Notes under the pieces: model-generated
Seen by the model: the letters and a program-made list of their open reading frames with translations, nothing else
What the model was told of the DNA's origin: nothing
Databases searched by the model: none
Part shown: in pieces, positions 1-12,082 of the stretch
Layout of the letters: the number at the start of each line of letters is the position of its first letter
Position numbering within the stretch: position 1 is the first letter of the stretch
Position numbers and translations under genes: made by a program
Origin: Lucifuga dentata
Taxonomy: Eukaryota; Chordata; Actinopteri; Ophidiiformes; Bythitidae
DNA: 64,000 bases
Reading direction: 5' to 3'
Assembly (NCBI GenBank): GCA_014773175.1
Contig: VXCM01000503.1
Coordinates: forward strand, 160,625-224,624

Positions 1-978
1 CAAATTTGCCAAAACATCTACATTTTATGAGAAAACCATAAAACTTTATCATACTTCATGTTTGACAATTATCACTCATATTTCAGCATTTATAAATGAT
101 TAATTAAGGTTATAGATCTAATAATGTAGACCCTTCTCTCTCTCACACACACAGATGCACACACACGCAAACATGGAAATTCACACCCATTCATTCTGTG
201 GATAAAAAGTACAAATCACGTGATGTTTATTAACTGGCTTGGTGAAGGACAAGTGTGACAACACTCAATGCGACTGAGACTGAATGGGGTTTTCCTGAGA
301 CTTTGTCCAATCAGGTCGCAGGAAGCCAAACCCTTCCTTTCAACTACATAAACAGATACATGCATGCACACACACTCCAGTGGTGAAATAACCAGTGCTG
401 AAGCAGTATGACTCCTATAATCTTTCTTACACCAAGTCCTCAGTGCCTGGTTCTGCATAACCCCATGTGTGCGCGCACTAACACACACAAACTTTATCCT
501 TGCAACACATTCTACAACACATTCCCACTGCCTACCTTCATTAAATTGTCAGCTGTAACAAAAAGCAGAACACAAAGTAACACACACTAAGCTGGTCATT
601 ATTTCTCTTTTGTGAAGAGTGTGTATTAGGTGAGTATGTGCTGATAAAAGTGTGTGTCCTGGTATGTGTCTTGGCATGCATGCATGAATTGTTTATGGTG
701 TGTGTGTGTGTGTGTGTGTGTGTGGTTGGGGAAATGGGCTAATTTGTCTGTGGATCCTGACCATGTTCACGTGGTGCTGCTGCTTTAATCAGGATGTATT
801 ACTGCCATATGAAGATCAGGCTGATGGGGATTTTAGAATACGGCACACACAGACAAGCACATACGCTTCTTTAAATTGCTCTTAATTTTTTTTTAAGTTG
901 TTGAGAATGTTTAAAATATATTAATATACAATCCACAGTGTCTGTATTCTGATTGGTCATCTGTTCAAACTCAGAAGA

Positions 979-1109
979 GACTAGTCTGCAGAACTTTTTT
1001 TTTTTCCCCAAATGACTACGAAGAGATCTGAGTGGCCTAAAAANGACTAGTCTGCAGAACTTTTTTTTTTTCCCCAAATGACTACGAAGAGATCTGAGTG
1101 GCCTAAAAA
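979..1109. repeat. Perfect 65-bp tandem pair separated by a single N
   Basis: 979-1043 and 1045-1109 are identical, including an 11-T run; the N is at 1044. Best read as unmerged overlapping contig ends. Confidence 0.9.
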
Positions 1110-1851
1110 TAATATATTTTTTAAAAAACATTATCAATTCAATATGTTTTGAATTGTGCAGAAAGGATGAGAACTTTAGGTACTTTGAGAATGAGCTATT
1201 ATATTCAACAAAGTGCTGGTGTGCTGATCATGAATTCCCACGTTCAGATCAGCTTACTCTGTACCGGAGGAGAAATTTTGCACTCATTGGCTGAAGCTGC
1301 TGTTTATGATAGTCCAGTATTTGTTTAGTGCAGGTGTGGAGTTTATAGCCATGAAAATCTCCCAGGTAGGCTTTACTTTTGTCCTGCATATAAATCCTGC
1401 CTTCTTATAAGGATTGGCAAACACTAACCTTATAACCAGCCACAAGCATTTGATTGGCAGATTGAGTTACGGGCTGTACGAGCCTGGGAAAAGAGCTGTC
1501 TCCAGCTCTTGCTGAAAAAAAAAGTTCTTTTCTAGGAAGTAATACGTGGTAGTTGATTGTTTTACTTTTCAAGCAGTTACAAGCAGAGAGTCTGAAAAAT
1601 TTCCGCCGAATGAGATTAAGAAAAAAGTTTGAGAGCAGCAACAAGAAGAGTGAACAATGGTGTAGCATTTCAAGGTGAAAAGTGCCAAAGATAGATAAAG
1701 ATCAAGGTCATGCTAGTTGTTTCTGAAGGCAAGAAAGAACGTTGCAAGGGAAAATTAGCTTAGTGCTTCTTTAATTACAACAGACTAGTATAAGCTGACA
1801 AATTTAGTAAAGTTTTACACAGTGTTGGTAGAGGTTTCACGTAAAGGCCAG

Positions 1852-1887
<36 letters not shown>

Positions 1888-2216
1888 TAAACTCAAGTAA
1901 TTACACAAAATTAAATAAAAAACAAAATCTGCTTGCATAAATCATTATCCCTCCATTCATTCATTATCAAATCAAGTTGAAAACAGTCTTTATTCAAAAC
2001 CATTCAAATAACAAAAATAAAATGTTGGATAACAAAATGAGAGTATATCTGAAATACAATCAAATGTGAAAAACTGGTGTTAAATGTTATATTTTAGTCG
2101 ACAGAGCAGAGTTTAGGGATGTCAGCTGATAAAGAGCCCTCAGTCTGAAACACATGAGTCTGACTGAAAATCGTTCACTGTCACAGAGGAACAACAGAGG
2201 CAATGGGGGGGGGAGG

Positions 2217-2495
2217 NNNNNNNNNNNNNNNNNNNNNNNNNNNNNNNNNNNNNNNNNNNNNNNNNNNNNNNNNNNNNNNNNNNNNNNNNNNNNNNNNNNN
2301 NNNNNNNNNNNNNNNNNNNNNNNNNNNNNNNNNNNNNNNNNNNNNNNNNNNNNNNNNNNNNNNNNNNNNNNNNNNNNNNNNNNNNNNNNNNNNNNNNNNN
2401 NNNNNNNNNNNNNNNNNNNNNNNNNNNNNNNNNNNNNNNNNNNNNNNNNNNNNNNNNNNNNNNNNNNNNNNNNNNNNNNNNNNNNNNNNNNNNNN
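2217..2495. other. Assembly gap (279 N)
   Basis: An unbroken run of N beginning after a G-rich tract and ending before GGGGTAGGATGG. Open frames crossing it have no meaning. Confidence 0.99.
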
Positions 2496-3947
2496 GGGGT
2501 AGGATGGAGGGACAAAGGAAGAAAGAGTATAACTGGTAAATGGACAGACTGCAGGGAAGCAGGAACAGAGAAAAAGACAGAAGTTTTGACTTTTTTGTCT
2601 GAAGGAATCTAGAGCCTTCAGCTGAGGGACAAATGGAATAGAAGAGATCTGACCTCAGGCCAGTACGCTTCCCCTTAAGGAGATATGGAAAAGGGAGGAA
2701 GGAGGAGTGGAGGAAAGAGCAATAAGCAGGAGGAGAGCCAAGGGTAATGTGGGAGAAACTGGATAAACTCCTGAACTGCTCCAAGGGAGACAAAGCATAA
2801 AATAAGAGATGAGTCAAACTGAGACAAGTCAAACGGAGGACAGGAGAGGAGCACAAGTCAGGGAGGAGGAGAAGAAGACAGGGGTGAGAGGAGGTGGGGA
2901 AAGAGGAGAAAATGAAGGAGAGCAGGAGAAGGAGGGGGAGGTCATTAAAGATCTCTAATGACCAGTTGATTGATGAGGGGCCCAAACTCTGACCCTAAAT
3001 TACTACAGAGCCTGAGAACCAATACTCTGTCTCTCTCTCTCTGACAGACAGAGAAAGACAGAGAAAGACAGAATAGCTGAGCAGCTTTTTAACCCATGCT
3101 TAATTCGCTGATGCAAAACATTCTCCATAATTTCATGCATATTTACACCTATGTGTGCCTCTGTCCAATCAGTTTTGACAGAAATGTTTTGAATTCTTTG
3201 TGTCCAAGTGTCCAATCACTTCCTCACACACACACACACACACACACACATGCACACGTACAGTAAGATACAGAAACAGAAGCAGCCAGACATTTGTAAC
3301 CAAATGAAGAACAGATGAAGCAGCCATGAGATGCTGGTGAACACATGTTCACAAACACACACACTAATATTCATGCTCCATCTAGAGCTGTCACCACAGC
3401 GATTTTTTCTCTATATATTTATTTTCATTTTACTTTATTTACCCATCTCTCTCTCTCTCTCTCTCTCAAACAAACACAAAGCAGTCGTAGCAGGAGCAGC
3501 AGCGCTGCTCCTCCATCATGAGGTTGTAAAATAGAGATATCTGTTTAGGCCTGGTTCACATGCAATAAAATTCAGTTTTTCCATTACCCCCTCCTCTTCC
3601 TTCTCCTACATTTTCCTTTTATGGGTAAACAAACAACGTTTCTCTTGTTGACGAATGCAATAAATCCACACACATACCTATAATGATAGCACCATAAAAA
3701 ATCTTTCAATAGTCAAATTATAAAAGTGTTAACAAAAGTGAGAGAAAGATGGCACAAGAAGACAGAAAGACAGAGACTATGTGTGTGTGCGTGCATGCGT
3801 GTGCACATGCATGTGCATGTGTGTAATTGATAGGAGAATTTGGCCCAAAGCACAGTATGACCTCATTGCTTGCCCGATTTCTCAGCATTCAGTTTTACAC
3901 AAGCTCAAGATCAGGTTAACACAGAAAGCTAGTGGGAACACGCACAG

Positions 3948-3950
<3 letters not shown>

Positions 3951-4006
<56 letters not shown>
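3951..4006. repeat. (CA)n microsatellite
   Basis: About 28 near-perfect CA units. A shorter CA tract lies at 3225-3250 and a CT tract at 3446-3467. Confidence 0.95.
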
Positions 4007-4010
<4 letters not shown>

Positions 4011-4529
4011 ACAGTATGCACCATTCCACCACATCTTTCAGCTGCTTAAGAAAGCTATTTTCCCAGCTCAGACAAACCACAGACTAATTTGGAAATACAA
4101 TGTTGGGATTGTTGACACACAAACACACATTCACACACACACTTACATAGCAGAAGGACTTACACATCCATGCATTCTTGCTGCTGAAGCACATGTGCCA
4201 AAGTGTGCCCAGATAATATCTTGCAACAACTATTACTTGTGGTGTGTGTTGTGGGATGAAGAGCTGACAAGTGGTGACTGTTACCGAAAACAAACACCAG
4301 GCAATGAAACAGGAAGAGGAAGAGGAGAGGATGGAAGATACAAGAAAGGGAAGTAGTAGGAAGAGGAAGTAAAAAAAGTGATACTTCCTTTGCTACTTTG
4401 CAGTTTCCTTCATATCCTGGAAACTGAATTCAACCAACTTTCTAGCCATATCAGAGGTCAAATGAACTACTTAAATGTTTTTAATAAAACATTCTGACTG
4501 GAAAAAAAGCATAAATTATATCAAGAAAT

Positions 4530-5345
4530 TATACAACAGTTAGTTCCGACCAAACATTTTGATTGGACAAGAGGCATTCCAGGAACTGACATAGAGTACA
4601 ACAGCACTGGGATTTTTAACTATATGTATCACTCCACTTTACAGGCGTTTTAATAACCGTTGTTAGCTGATATTATTAACTGGAGACCATCTATGGACAA
4701 CAGGAAACAATGGAGCAACAAGCTGTCTGATTAAGCTGTGAACTCATCGGAACCAGACAGTCCGAACCCGACCCGAAGCCATACTTAATGAAATTCTCAG
4801 CTTCAGCCTTACCAGATCCCCGCAGTCTTTTTTTTTTTTTTTTTTNTTTTTTTTTTTTTTTTTGTTTTTCCCCAGGAGGTGTGTTATGACTGTGAGTGGA
4901 CATAGGAGGGGGGAAAAAAATCCTGAGCCAGTGTTGTGAAATTCAGCCCCAAGCTCGGTCCAATTTGTAAATTGTCTCCGGGCCCTACATGTCCCGAGGC
5001 CCAGGCTGAATCACACGTCATCAAAGCGAAAATATTTATGTATTGCTTAGCAACAGTTTGGTCCTAGCCCAGTTGCGGAACTATTTGTGTTGGCGGAGCC
5101 AAATAAATGATTAAATAAACAATCAAATCATAATCTGCAGTCGCTTACTACTGTTAACTAATAAATGGCGCTTGTAGAACTGTTGTATAAAAGCAATATC
5201 ACACTCGAGGTCATGCTGTTGTACTGAATATCAGCACGGCTGTGATCATCTTTGGCACTCGGTCTGCGGCCTTGTGCCTACGACCGAATCACAGCTGTGC
5301 TGATATATAGTATAACAGCACTCCCTCTCCTGCGATATTGCTTAA
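4530..5345. mobile_element. Foldback DNA-transposon remnant (MITE-like)
   Basis: AAGCAATATC at 5191-5200 is matched by its reverse complement GATATTGCTT at 5334-5343. Inside, TATCAGCACGGCTGTGATC pairs with GAATCACAGCTGTGCTGATAT. The segment from about 4530 (GTTAGTTCCGACCAAACATTTTGATTGG) has the look of the upstream half of the same repeat family, recurrent in fish genomes. An interrupted poly(T) at 4828-4863 sits in the middle. Outer borders are approximate. Confidence 0.6.
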
Positions 5346-5468
5346 TTTGCTCATTAATGCCAGACCCACATACAGTGCGCTCTTGTCAACTCACCACACT
5401 GATCACAGCGGCAACAACCGTAACCTTAAAGGACCAACCTGGCGACTTTGCATGTTTATACTCAATAA

Positions 5469-5532
<64 letters not shown>

Positions 5533-5533
5533 T
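5469..5533. repeat. (GA)n microsatellite
   Basis: About 32 GA units with one interruption (ATAGAG). Confidence 0.95.
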
Positions 5534-6295
5534 CTCAGTGGGTCATATGAAATAAACAGAGAAACAAAAGACTGACAGCTGGACAGCTTTCCAGCCTGTA
5601 GAATTATAGCAGTGAGCAAAGGTGAGAGCTGGCAGAGACAGTAACACAGTCTAACACAGTCTTTGGGACTGACAAATATGACCTGCATGTACCATTACTA
5701 TTACAGAGTCATGCATTCATAGGTAAATGTGCAAGTAGGGAGTTTAAGATTGTAAATAACAGCTAATATTTATGAGCCCTGATAAAATCACTATTTTGTA
5801 CAGTTTTAAACATTTCAGTGTGGATGGTGAAGTTTAAGGAAGCTTTTTTAAGGAAAGTGAGCAGATCTGAAAATGTTAGTGCAGATGGAAAACTTTCCTC
5901 ACATGGATGTTGTTTTGAGATTTGTCTGCATTAATGGGAGATGATCGTATAAAAAGGAATGGAGAAAGTGAAAAGGACATAATAACAGGGGTGGGTGNGA
6001 GAGAGAGAAAGAGAGGTTTCCATTTTTTGGCAGGAAGTACAGAGGTACAGTGCTTTTCTCTCTCTGTGGGTAAATGTGGGTAAAAAGTTGGTAGGAGGCC
6101 TCCTTCTCTCCTCTAATCACACTTAATGATTCAAATGGGCCTAAGACATACCTTTGAAATCAAATCCACTTACAGCCACACTAACACACACACACACACA
6201 CACACAGAGCAAGACACATACAGCTAGCTACACTTTTACACAAACATACAGGATTACACACACAAAATTGTCTGGGAGCACAGCGAATGATTGTT

Positions 6296-6297
<2 letters not shown>

Positions 6298-6336
<39 letters not shown>

Positions 6337-6376
6337 NGAGGAGAGGAGAGGAGAGGAGAGGAGAGGAGAGGAGAGC
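6298..6376. repeat. Compound (GA)n / (GGAGA)n microsatellite
   Basis: GA units, a single N at 6337, then pentamer GGAGA repeats. The pentamer recurs at about 21797-21826 and 21988-22013. Confidence 0.9.
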
Positions 6377-6492
6377 TGTAATTGAAGAAGTGTGAGTTTG
6401 CCTTGTGGATGTTTCCAGTCCATCAGCAAGGCCCTAACTAGCTAGCGTTGCCACAGCTAATTGCTCCTAATGACCTCATAGTCACACAAACA

Positions 6493-6493
<1 letters not shown>

Positions 6494-6542
<49 letters not shown>

Positions 6543-6597
6543 GAAGCATGCACACAATCCTGTGTAAGGGAAAAAGCTGAAACATGCCTTATTTAAT

Positions 6598-6634
<37 letters not shown>
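6494..6634. repeat. Two close (CA)n tracts
   Basis: CA tracts at about 6495-6538 and 6600-6633, separated by about 60 bp of ordinary sequence. Confidence 0.9.
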
Positions 6635-6636
<2 letters not shown>

Positions 6637-6831
6637 CAGTACACAAATTCACAAATGGCACATGTACAGGAAAAAGAAGTCAAGCCAAATGGTGACCATA
6701 AAACACTAGCCTGACAAACTGTTGTGTGTGCCGCTGGCCTGTGTGTGTGTGTGTTGGCAGAGAAAAATTTAATGTCAACATCAGGCTTCTATAGTGGCAT
6801 TTCCTGAAACTTCTATGTGACAAAAGATATC

Positions 6832-6837
<6 letters not shown>

Positions 6838-6889
<52 letters not shown>

Positions 6890-6901
6890 CTNACACACAC
6901 A

Positions 6902-6945
<44 letters not shown>

Positions 6946-6946
6946 C
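6838..6946. repeat. Duplicated (CA)n(GA)n block around a single N
   Basis: CA then GA then GACT occurs twice, before and after the N at 6892. Likely an assembly duplication of one compound microsatellite. Confidence 0.8.
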
Positions 6947-7649
6947 TAGAGGTTATAGGATTAGTTCAGAGGATTCTAAGTAATTCACTCTAGAATAAAA
7001 AAAAGCTTAACTTTATTTCAAGGAATTATTCCAAGTACAGAAACTGTATGACTGTCTACTGAGAAGCAGAGTTCTTTAGAGATAGATGTTTTTAGATAAA
7101 ACTGAAACAGAAAACAACATACAAAATGACAAAGGAACAAAAACAAAAAAGTATGTGGTAATGAGAGAGATCAGTATACATACAAATGAAAAATAAGTTG
7201 ATTGATTACTACAAGAAAGTAGTATAGTTAACTAATCAGTAAAAATGACAAAAATACTCTTACACAAAAAAGTATACATAGAAATGCAACATTTTATAAT
7301 CCTAAAGCACCACAGTGTTGCATTTTTTTCAAATTTTGGTGAGCAGAGGTGCAAATAATATCATGGTGTATCACAGTGCTGACTAGAAGAGGCTCGAGCA
7401 GGATGAACAGATCAGTCAAACAGGAAACAGTTTAAAGGCTAACCTTCAACATCTTAATCCAAAATCGTGTTAGTTAACGTTGATATGTTGCAACCTTTTC
7501 ACAACTTGATTCACTATGACTAATCAAAAATGTAACATTAACCATGCGCACCTATTCCTCGCTAGTTGGACAGAAATTTGTAGAATCAAAGGATCACCAC
7601 AAATGAACCTGTCCAGAGCTCGTTGGAGACCACTTACCCAAATCAGTTA

Positions 7650-7795
7650 GTTGGTGCAGTTGTTCTGGTCCATGCCCAGGTGTGATACCAGATTATGATA
7701 TTCTGGTTCAATCAGGCTCCAGCACCCCACCCCCCCACCGTGACCCTTAACAGGACAAATGGGTATAGAAAACGGATGGATGGATGGATGAGAGA
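7650..7795 (+). mobile_element. LINE-type 3' tail ending in (ATGG)n
   Basis: Reads CCAGCACCCC..., then TGACCCTTAACAGGACAAATGG and AAACGGATGGATGG. This resembles the recurring 3' end of a fish non-LTR element (CCCTGAACAGGATAAGCGG-type sequence followed by tetranucleotide ATGG repeats). I recognise the pattern but cannot name the family from sequence alone. Confidence 0.6.
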
Positions 7796-7884
7796 GCTGG
7801 CCATAGTTTGCATTTGTTGTTAGATAATTGTGTTTGTGATTTGTATATTTGAGCTGATTTTTTTTTTTTTTTTTTTTTTTNTTT

Positions 7885-8200
7885 TTTTAAGTCTGGTCTT
7901 CCAGAGAAGATGTCTTTTCTAATGAAAAGAATAGTACTAAGATGAAGTCTGGTTTGGACTCGTAACCATGATAGATTAGAGTGCATTTTAACTGTACTAT
8001 ACTTTTATTTGTACTTGTATAAAATGAAGAGTGCAGAGCTAATCTGGCTGCTCTGTTCTGGGCCACCTGAAGCTTTCTTATATCTTCCTTACTCATTGCA
8101 GACCAAACCATAGAGCAGTATTCAAGGTGAGTTAGTACTAATGACCATACCACCATTTTCAGAGTATCTGGAGGAACATGCAAAGAGCACTTTCTGCTAA
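7885..8200 (-). pseudogene. LINE reverse transcriptase C-terminal fragment, frameshifted
   Basis: The minus-strand frame from 8183 reads TLKMVVWSLVLTHLEYCSMVWS followed by KLQVAQNRAARLAL, the typical end of a LINE reverse transcriptase (LxHLxYCxxVW and KLQxxQNRAAR patterns). Homology then continues in another frame from 7986 (LSWLRVQTRL and IFIRKDIFSGRPDLKK equivalents), so a frameshift near 7990 breaks the frame. On this strand the coding remnant runs straight into a poly(A) tract (poly T at 7858-7888 on +). It is a 5'-truncated, dead copy. The clade (CR1/Rex/L2 group) is not resolved. Confidence 0.75.
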
Positions 8201-10765
8201 TACTTATAGCTCTGGAGTTCTTTTTGCAGCACAGCTTAACCTATGGCTGAGCTACAAACTTTATGGGAATTATGATTTCACACACACAGACACACAGACA
8301 CAGATGCACACACATACACACCCTTGTGTAGAGTTGACACACATAGGCCATTTGCCAAATTGCAGCCAGACAAAATGGCTGCAGCATTTCTCTGTGGTCT
8401 GTGGTAGCAGTAGCATTCAAAAAGACAAACAAACACACCAGCCCAAAACCACCACCACCACAGTATATACTACGTGTGTATTGTACTAAGCATGCATCAG
8501 TGTTTCTGTGTGTACACATTTGTGCGTGCACAAGTGTGAGTTTATTCAGTTACAGCTATCAGAGCCAAAATTACACGCTGCTGCCAGGATGGAAAAAAAG
8601 GAGAAAAAGGAGAGGGAAAATAATAGCTATTCACAGTTTAAAAAAAACAAACTATTCCAATAAATTTGCCCCAATCTCCATCGCCTCCCCTTTCTTCTTG
8701 TTCCGAACTGCTTTTATGGGTGAAATTAGTCCTCCCCAACCCCCTGACAGCGCAATAAAACTCTCTGCCAGGTACATACACTTATACTAGGCCTTGGAGA
8801 GAATGGATCAGAAAAGAAAGGGGGGGAAAAAGAGATGGAAGAGAAAGTGGTTCATACAAAAAGAAAGGACAGGGAAAAAGAAAGCAAGAAATGGACAGGG
8901 TGATAGAGAGGAAAAGAGCAGCAAAAAAAGAATCGAGATTAAAAAAGTATGAATCAGGAACAGAGAAGATGTGACAGAGTGAAATAGCGAAATAGATAAA
9001 AGGATGGAAAGAGGATGACAGACAAGGATGAGAGGAGCGGAGAAGAGCTAAAGAGAGGAGCAATGAGTAGTGAGGAAAGCACCAGAAAAGGAATGACTTT
9101 CACATCTGTGGACAAAAGTCTCTGTAGACCTTTGCACATACTGTACATACTGCACACATACATGTGTGCACTCACACACACACACACGTACACACGCACA
9201 CGCGCGCACACACAGTTTTAAAACTACAAGCTGACATTCTGAAATACACATAATGAAAAAAACTTGTTTTTCCTTCTTGTTCTTTTTCCCTTGGAGGGAA
9301 AAGGAAGGAAGTGGAAAAATATAAATTCATAGGCTGCAGCCAGGAAAATCAAATGGTCACTGGCCATGAGTGACCTAATACAGGTCAGGGGTCACACACC
9401 CTGAGAAAAAAGCAAACTAGAGGAATAAAAGGAGAAAGAGAGAGAGAGAGAGAATGGGCAAGAGGGAAGCAGAGGAAACCATTTCAAGTTACTTGTAGTA
9501 ATAATCTGTTTTTAAACTCATAATTTTTTTAATTTCAGTTGCAGCAGTGGGATTATCAATAATCTACTATTTCTGTTTCAGTCTGCTTTCAGTGCCTACT
9601 TAACAGAATGTAACATTAAAAATATGAACACAACATACAAATTTTCCCTCATAATAGTAAAGTCTTTGCACAATACACAGATTGTTTTGACACAAGATAT
9701 TTATCTCACAGGTTTAAACAGCATGGATGTGAGGATTAAGCTAACACTTTTCCCAGCCTAATAGCAAGAGTCAATATATTATAAAGGCAGTATGAATTAT
9801 TACACCTCTGTGTGCACATAGTTGTTTTCATCACCATGTCTAAGTTCTAAAAAATGTAGTTTTGTCACTCCATCCAAAAATCCCTTTGCGTCAGTTTATG
9901 TTCTTGTGAAAAGATAAGACTTGTGCTATCAGCGCTGCTAGGAGTCAACAGTACTATAAACCATGTCTGTGAAAAATCCCTTGTAACACATTCCAAGAGC
10001 CTCCTTAATGTTTCACAGCACTTTTGGAGGAGTACAGAAAATAGTGCAAGAATGCCATGTCACAAGTTTAGTTAACACTCCACTTAATAAAACATTTTTA
10101 TCACAACACATGTGAAATAATACGTTTCTATAACCTGTCAGCCCAGAACCAAACAATAACAGTACACTGTAAAACAATGTTAACATCCTTTGCACCTTTT
10201 ATTAACACGCTAACCTCGAAATGAGTTTTGCTGTTGTTTCGAAAGAGTAGCATGTGGATGCAACCCTATAGCCTCACAGCTTCACTGTCTGATGTCATCA
10301 CACTGCAGCTAAAAGCACAACGAATACTCGCTGGATCTCTCATGCAGCCAAACAGACAGGGACAAGTGTAATTGTGGCTTGTGGTTTGGCTGAGCATTCA
10401 AACGGAAAAGCAGCTTGTCCACATCTCTGTTTGTGTGTCAGCAAGGACCATTTGTCTTACTGTGTGTGCGTGTGTGTGTGTGTGCACGTGTGTGAGAGCG
10501 AGAGAGATAAAGACGGAGAAAGAATAACTTAGTGTGTGTATAGTTTGTGCCTGTCAGTCACTGTCAGCGGTTTAGGCTAGTAGTAACCTGGCACAGCCAT
10601 GAGACAAAGTTGGGACAGACGCACCCTTGCACGCACACACAAAATGAAGCACACATATGATAGCAAGCACACTGATGGCAACCAACTACGAATTCAAGTT
10701 GTTTTTTAACCAAAAAGAAACAAAATATGACATTATTTCAATTTTTTAAAGACAATTTTTAAACA

Positions 10766-10832
10766 GACACACAGATTCAAACCCAAGACCTTCTTGCTGT
10801 GAGGTTGACACTACTAGCCACTGTGCACTCCT
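10766..10832 (+). mobile_element. Short fragment of a fish interspersed repeat
   Basis: CAAACCCAAGACCTTCTTGC followed by TGTGAGGTTGACACTACTAG CCACTG resembles the 3' block seen also at about 50305-50360 (AACCCAGCACCTCCTTACTG...CTAACCACTG). Confidence 0.45.
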
Positions 10833-12051
10833 TGTGTATTCGCCAGGACCCTTCTAATCTTTCTCTGCTCAGCCCAAGTAAGTAAGGCCAGTTTCACATG
10901 ATAGGCGCTAAGCTGGGCGTTCCATTATTGTGTATTGGGAGCTGAGCAGTGACTCTGGCATGCCTCCTTGATGTGACGTCATATCGCTCAGATTCTCCGC
11001 TTTGACGCAGCACTCAAAGTTCGCTGCTGACGTTTCTGACCCACAACCAATGACAGAATAGTTGTATGTGATGTGAAGAAACGACAGAACATGTTGGAGG
11101 TTATGAGCATCAAAGCTCATTACTTATGTAGAGCAATTTCCTCAGTTGTACAACACAACTTTAAAATTTTATCATCATATGGGCAGAAAGGCGATTGCAT
11201 GGCGAAATGTTAGCAGCCAGACAGGGCTGCCAGGTATACAGTACTACCTGGCATACAATCTATGATCATAGCACGTGTGTTGCTATGTCAGCACTCTGTT
11301 CCATGTGCTTACCATAGCACAGAGCATCAGGATTGCAGGCAGCAAGGAGAGAAGACACATAGATCCCTCTTCTAAGTGCAAATACTTCTTATCATGTGAA
11401 ATCAGTCCAAGGGCGTAGTAGTCTGCCAGCTTTTCTTCCTGGACGTCTTGTAGAATGTAAGCATCATCTGGCTCTCTAGATCTAGCTTGAACCCCAGCGG
11501 CTCTCATTCTTTATATAATCCTGCTTCTTCTCCTGACTGGTATGTGACCCTGTAAGCTTCAGAGGATAGATGTTATCCCTTCTTTTGGCTAAGATCCTGC
11601 TGTCCTCCATTTTCTCAGCATTGTCCTTCACAGCAGGTGTATTTACATCATGGTTCTTGCTTGATTTGCTGAGTCCATATGTCCATCCCCTCAGACTGGA
11701 AAGCCTGCAAGCTGAGCAGAAGCAATCTTCACCTCATCTCTAGCATTTCTTGATGCTGACCTGCTTCAAGCTGAGGTCTCGGACTGACCTCATTGGTCTC
11801 GGCCTCCATTGACTGAACCTCTTCCAGATTGAGCTCAACTGCAGTTGTCTCTGCAGCACTCAGTTTTAAGGACAACTGTGTCTCCTGAGAGATAGTCTCC
11901 CTCCCAGCTAGGTATTAAGTCCTGTTCTCCCTGCTGCTTTTAAAGACTGGGTCATCCCAATCAACTGCTCCTCAATGAGCAACCTCCTCTAACTAAACCC
12001 TGAGCTCTACAGTACTCTTCCTTGCAAAACTGGCAGGACCACACATGCACG

Positions 12052-12082
<31 letters not shown>

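Noticed and set aside
2087..2985. A 281-codon minus-strand frame and others across 2140-2985
   Set aside because: They cross a 279-N gap and a purine-rich run; the serine/leucine-rich translation is a composition effect.
3781..4356. A 191-codon plus-strand frame
   Set aside because: Its core is a poly-His/Thr stretch from a CA repeat, and the flanks match no known family.
11568..11605. TTATCCCTTCTTTTGGCTAAGATC looks like the 5' end of U2 snRNA
   Set aside because: Only about 13 contiguous bases match, the GGCC part is missing and nothing downstream resembles U2, so chance or a tiny fossil is more likely.
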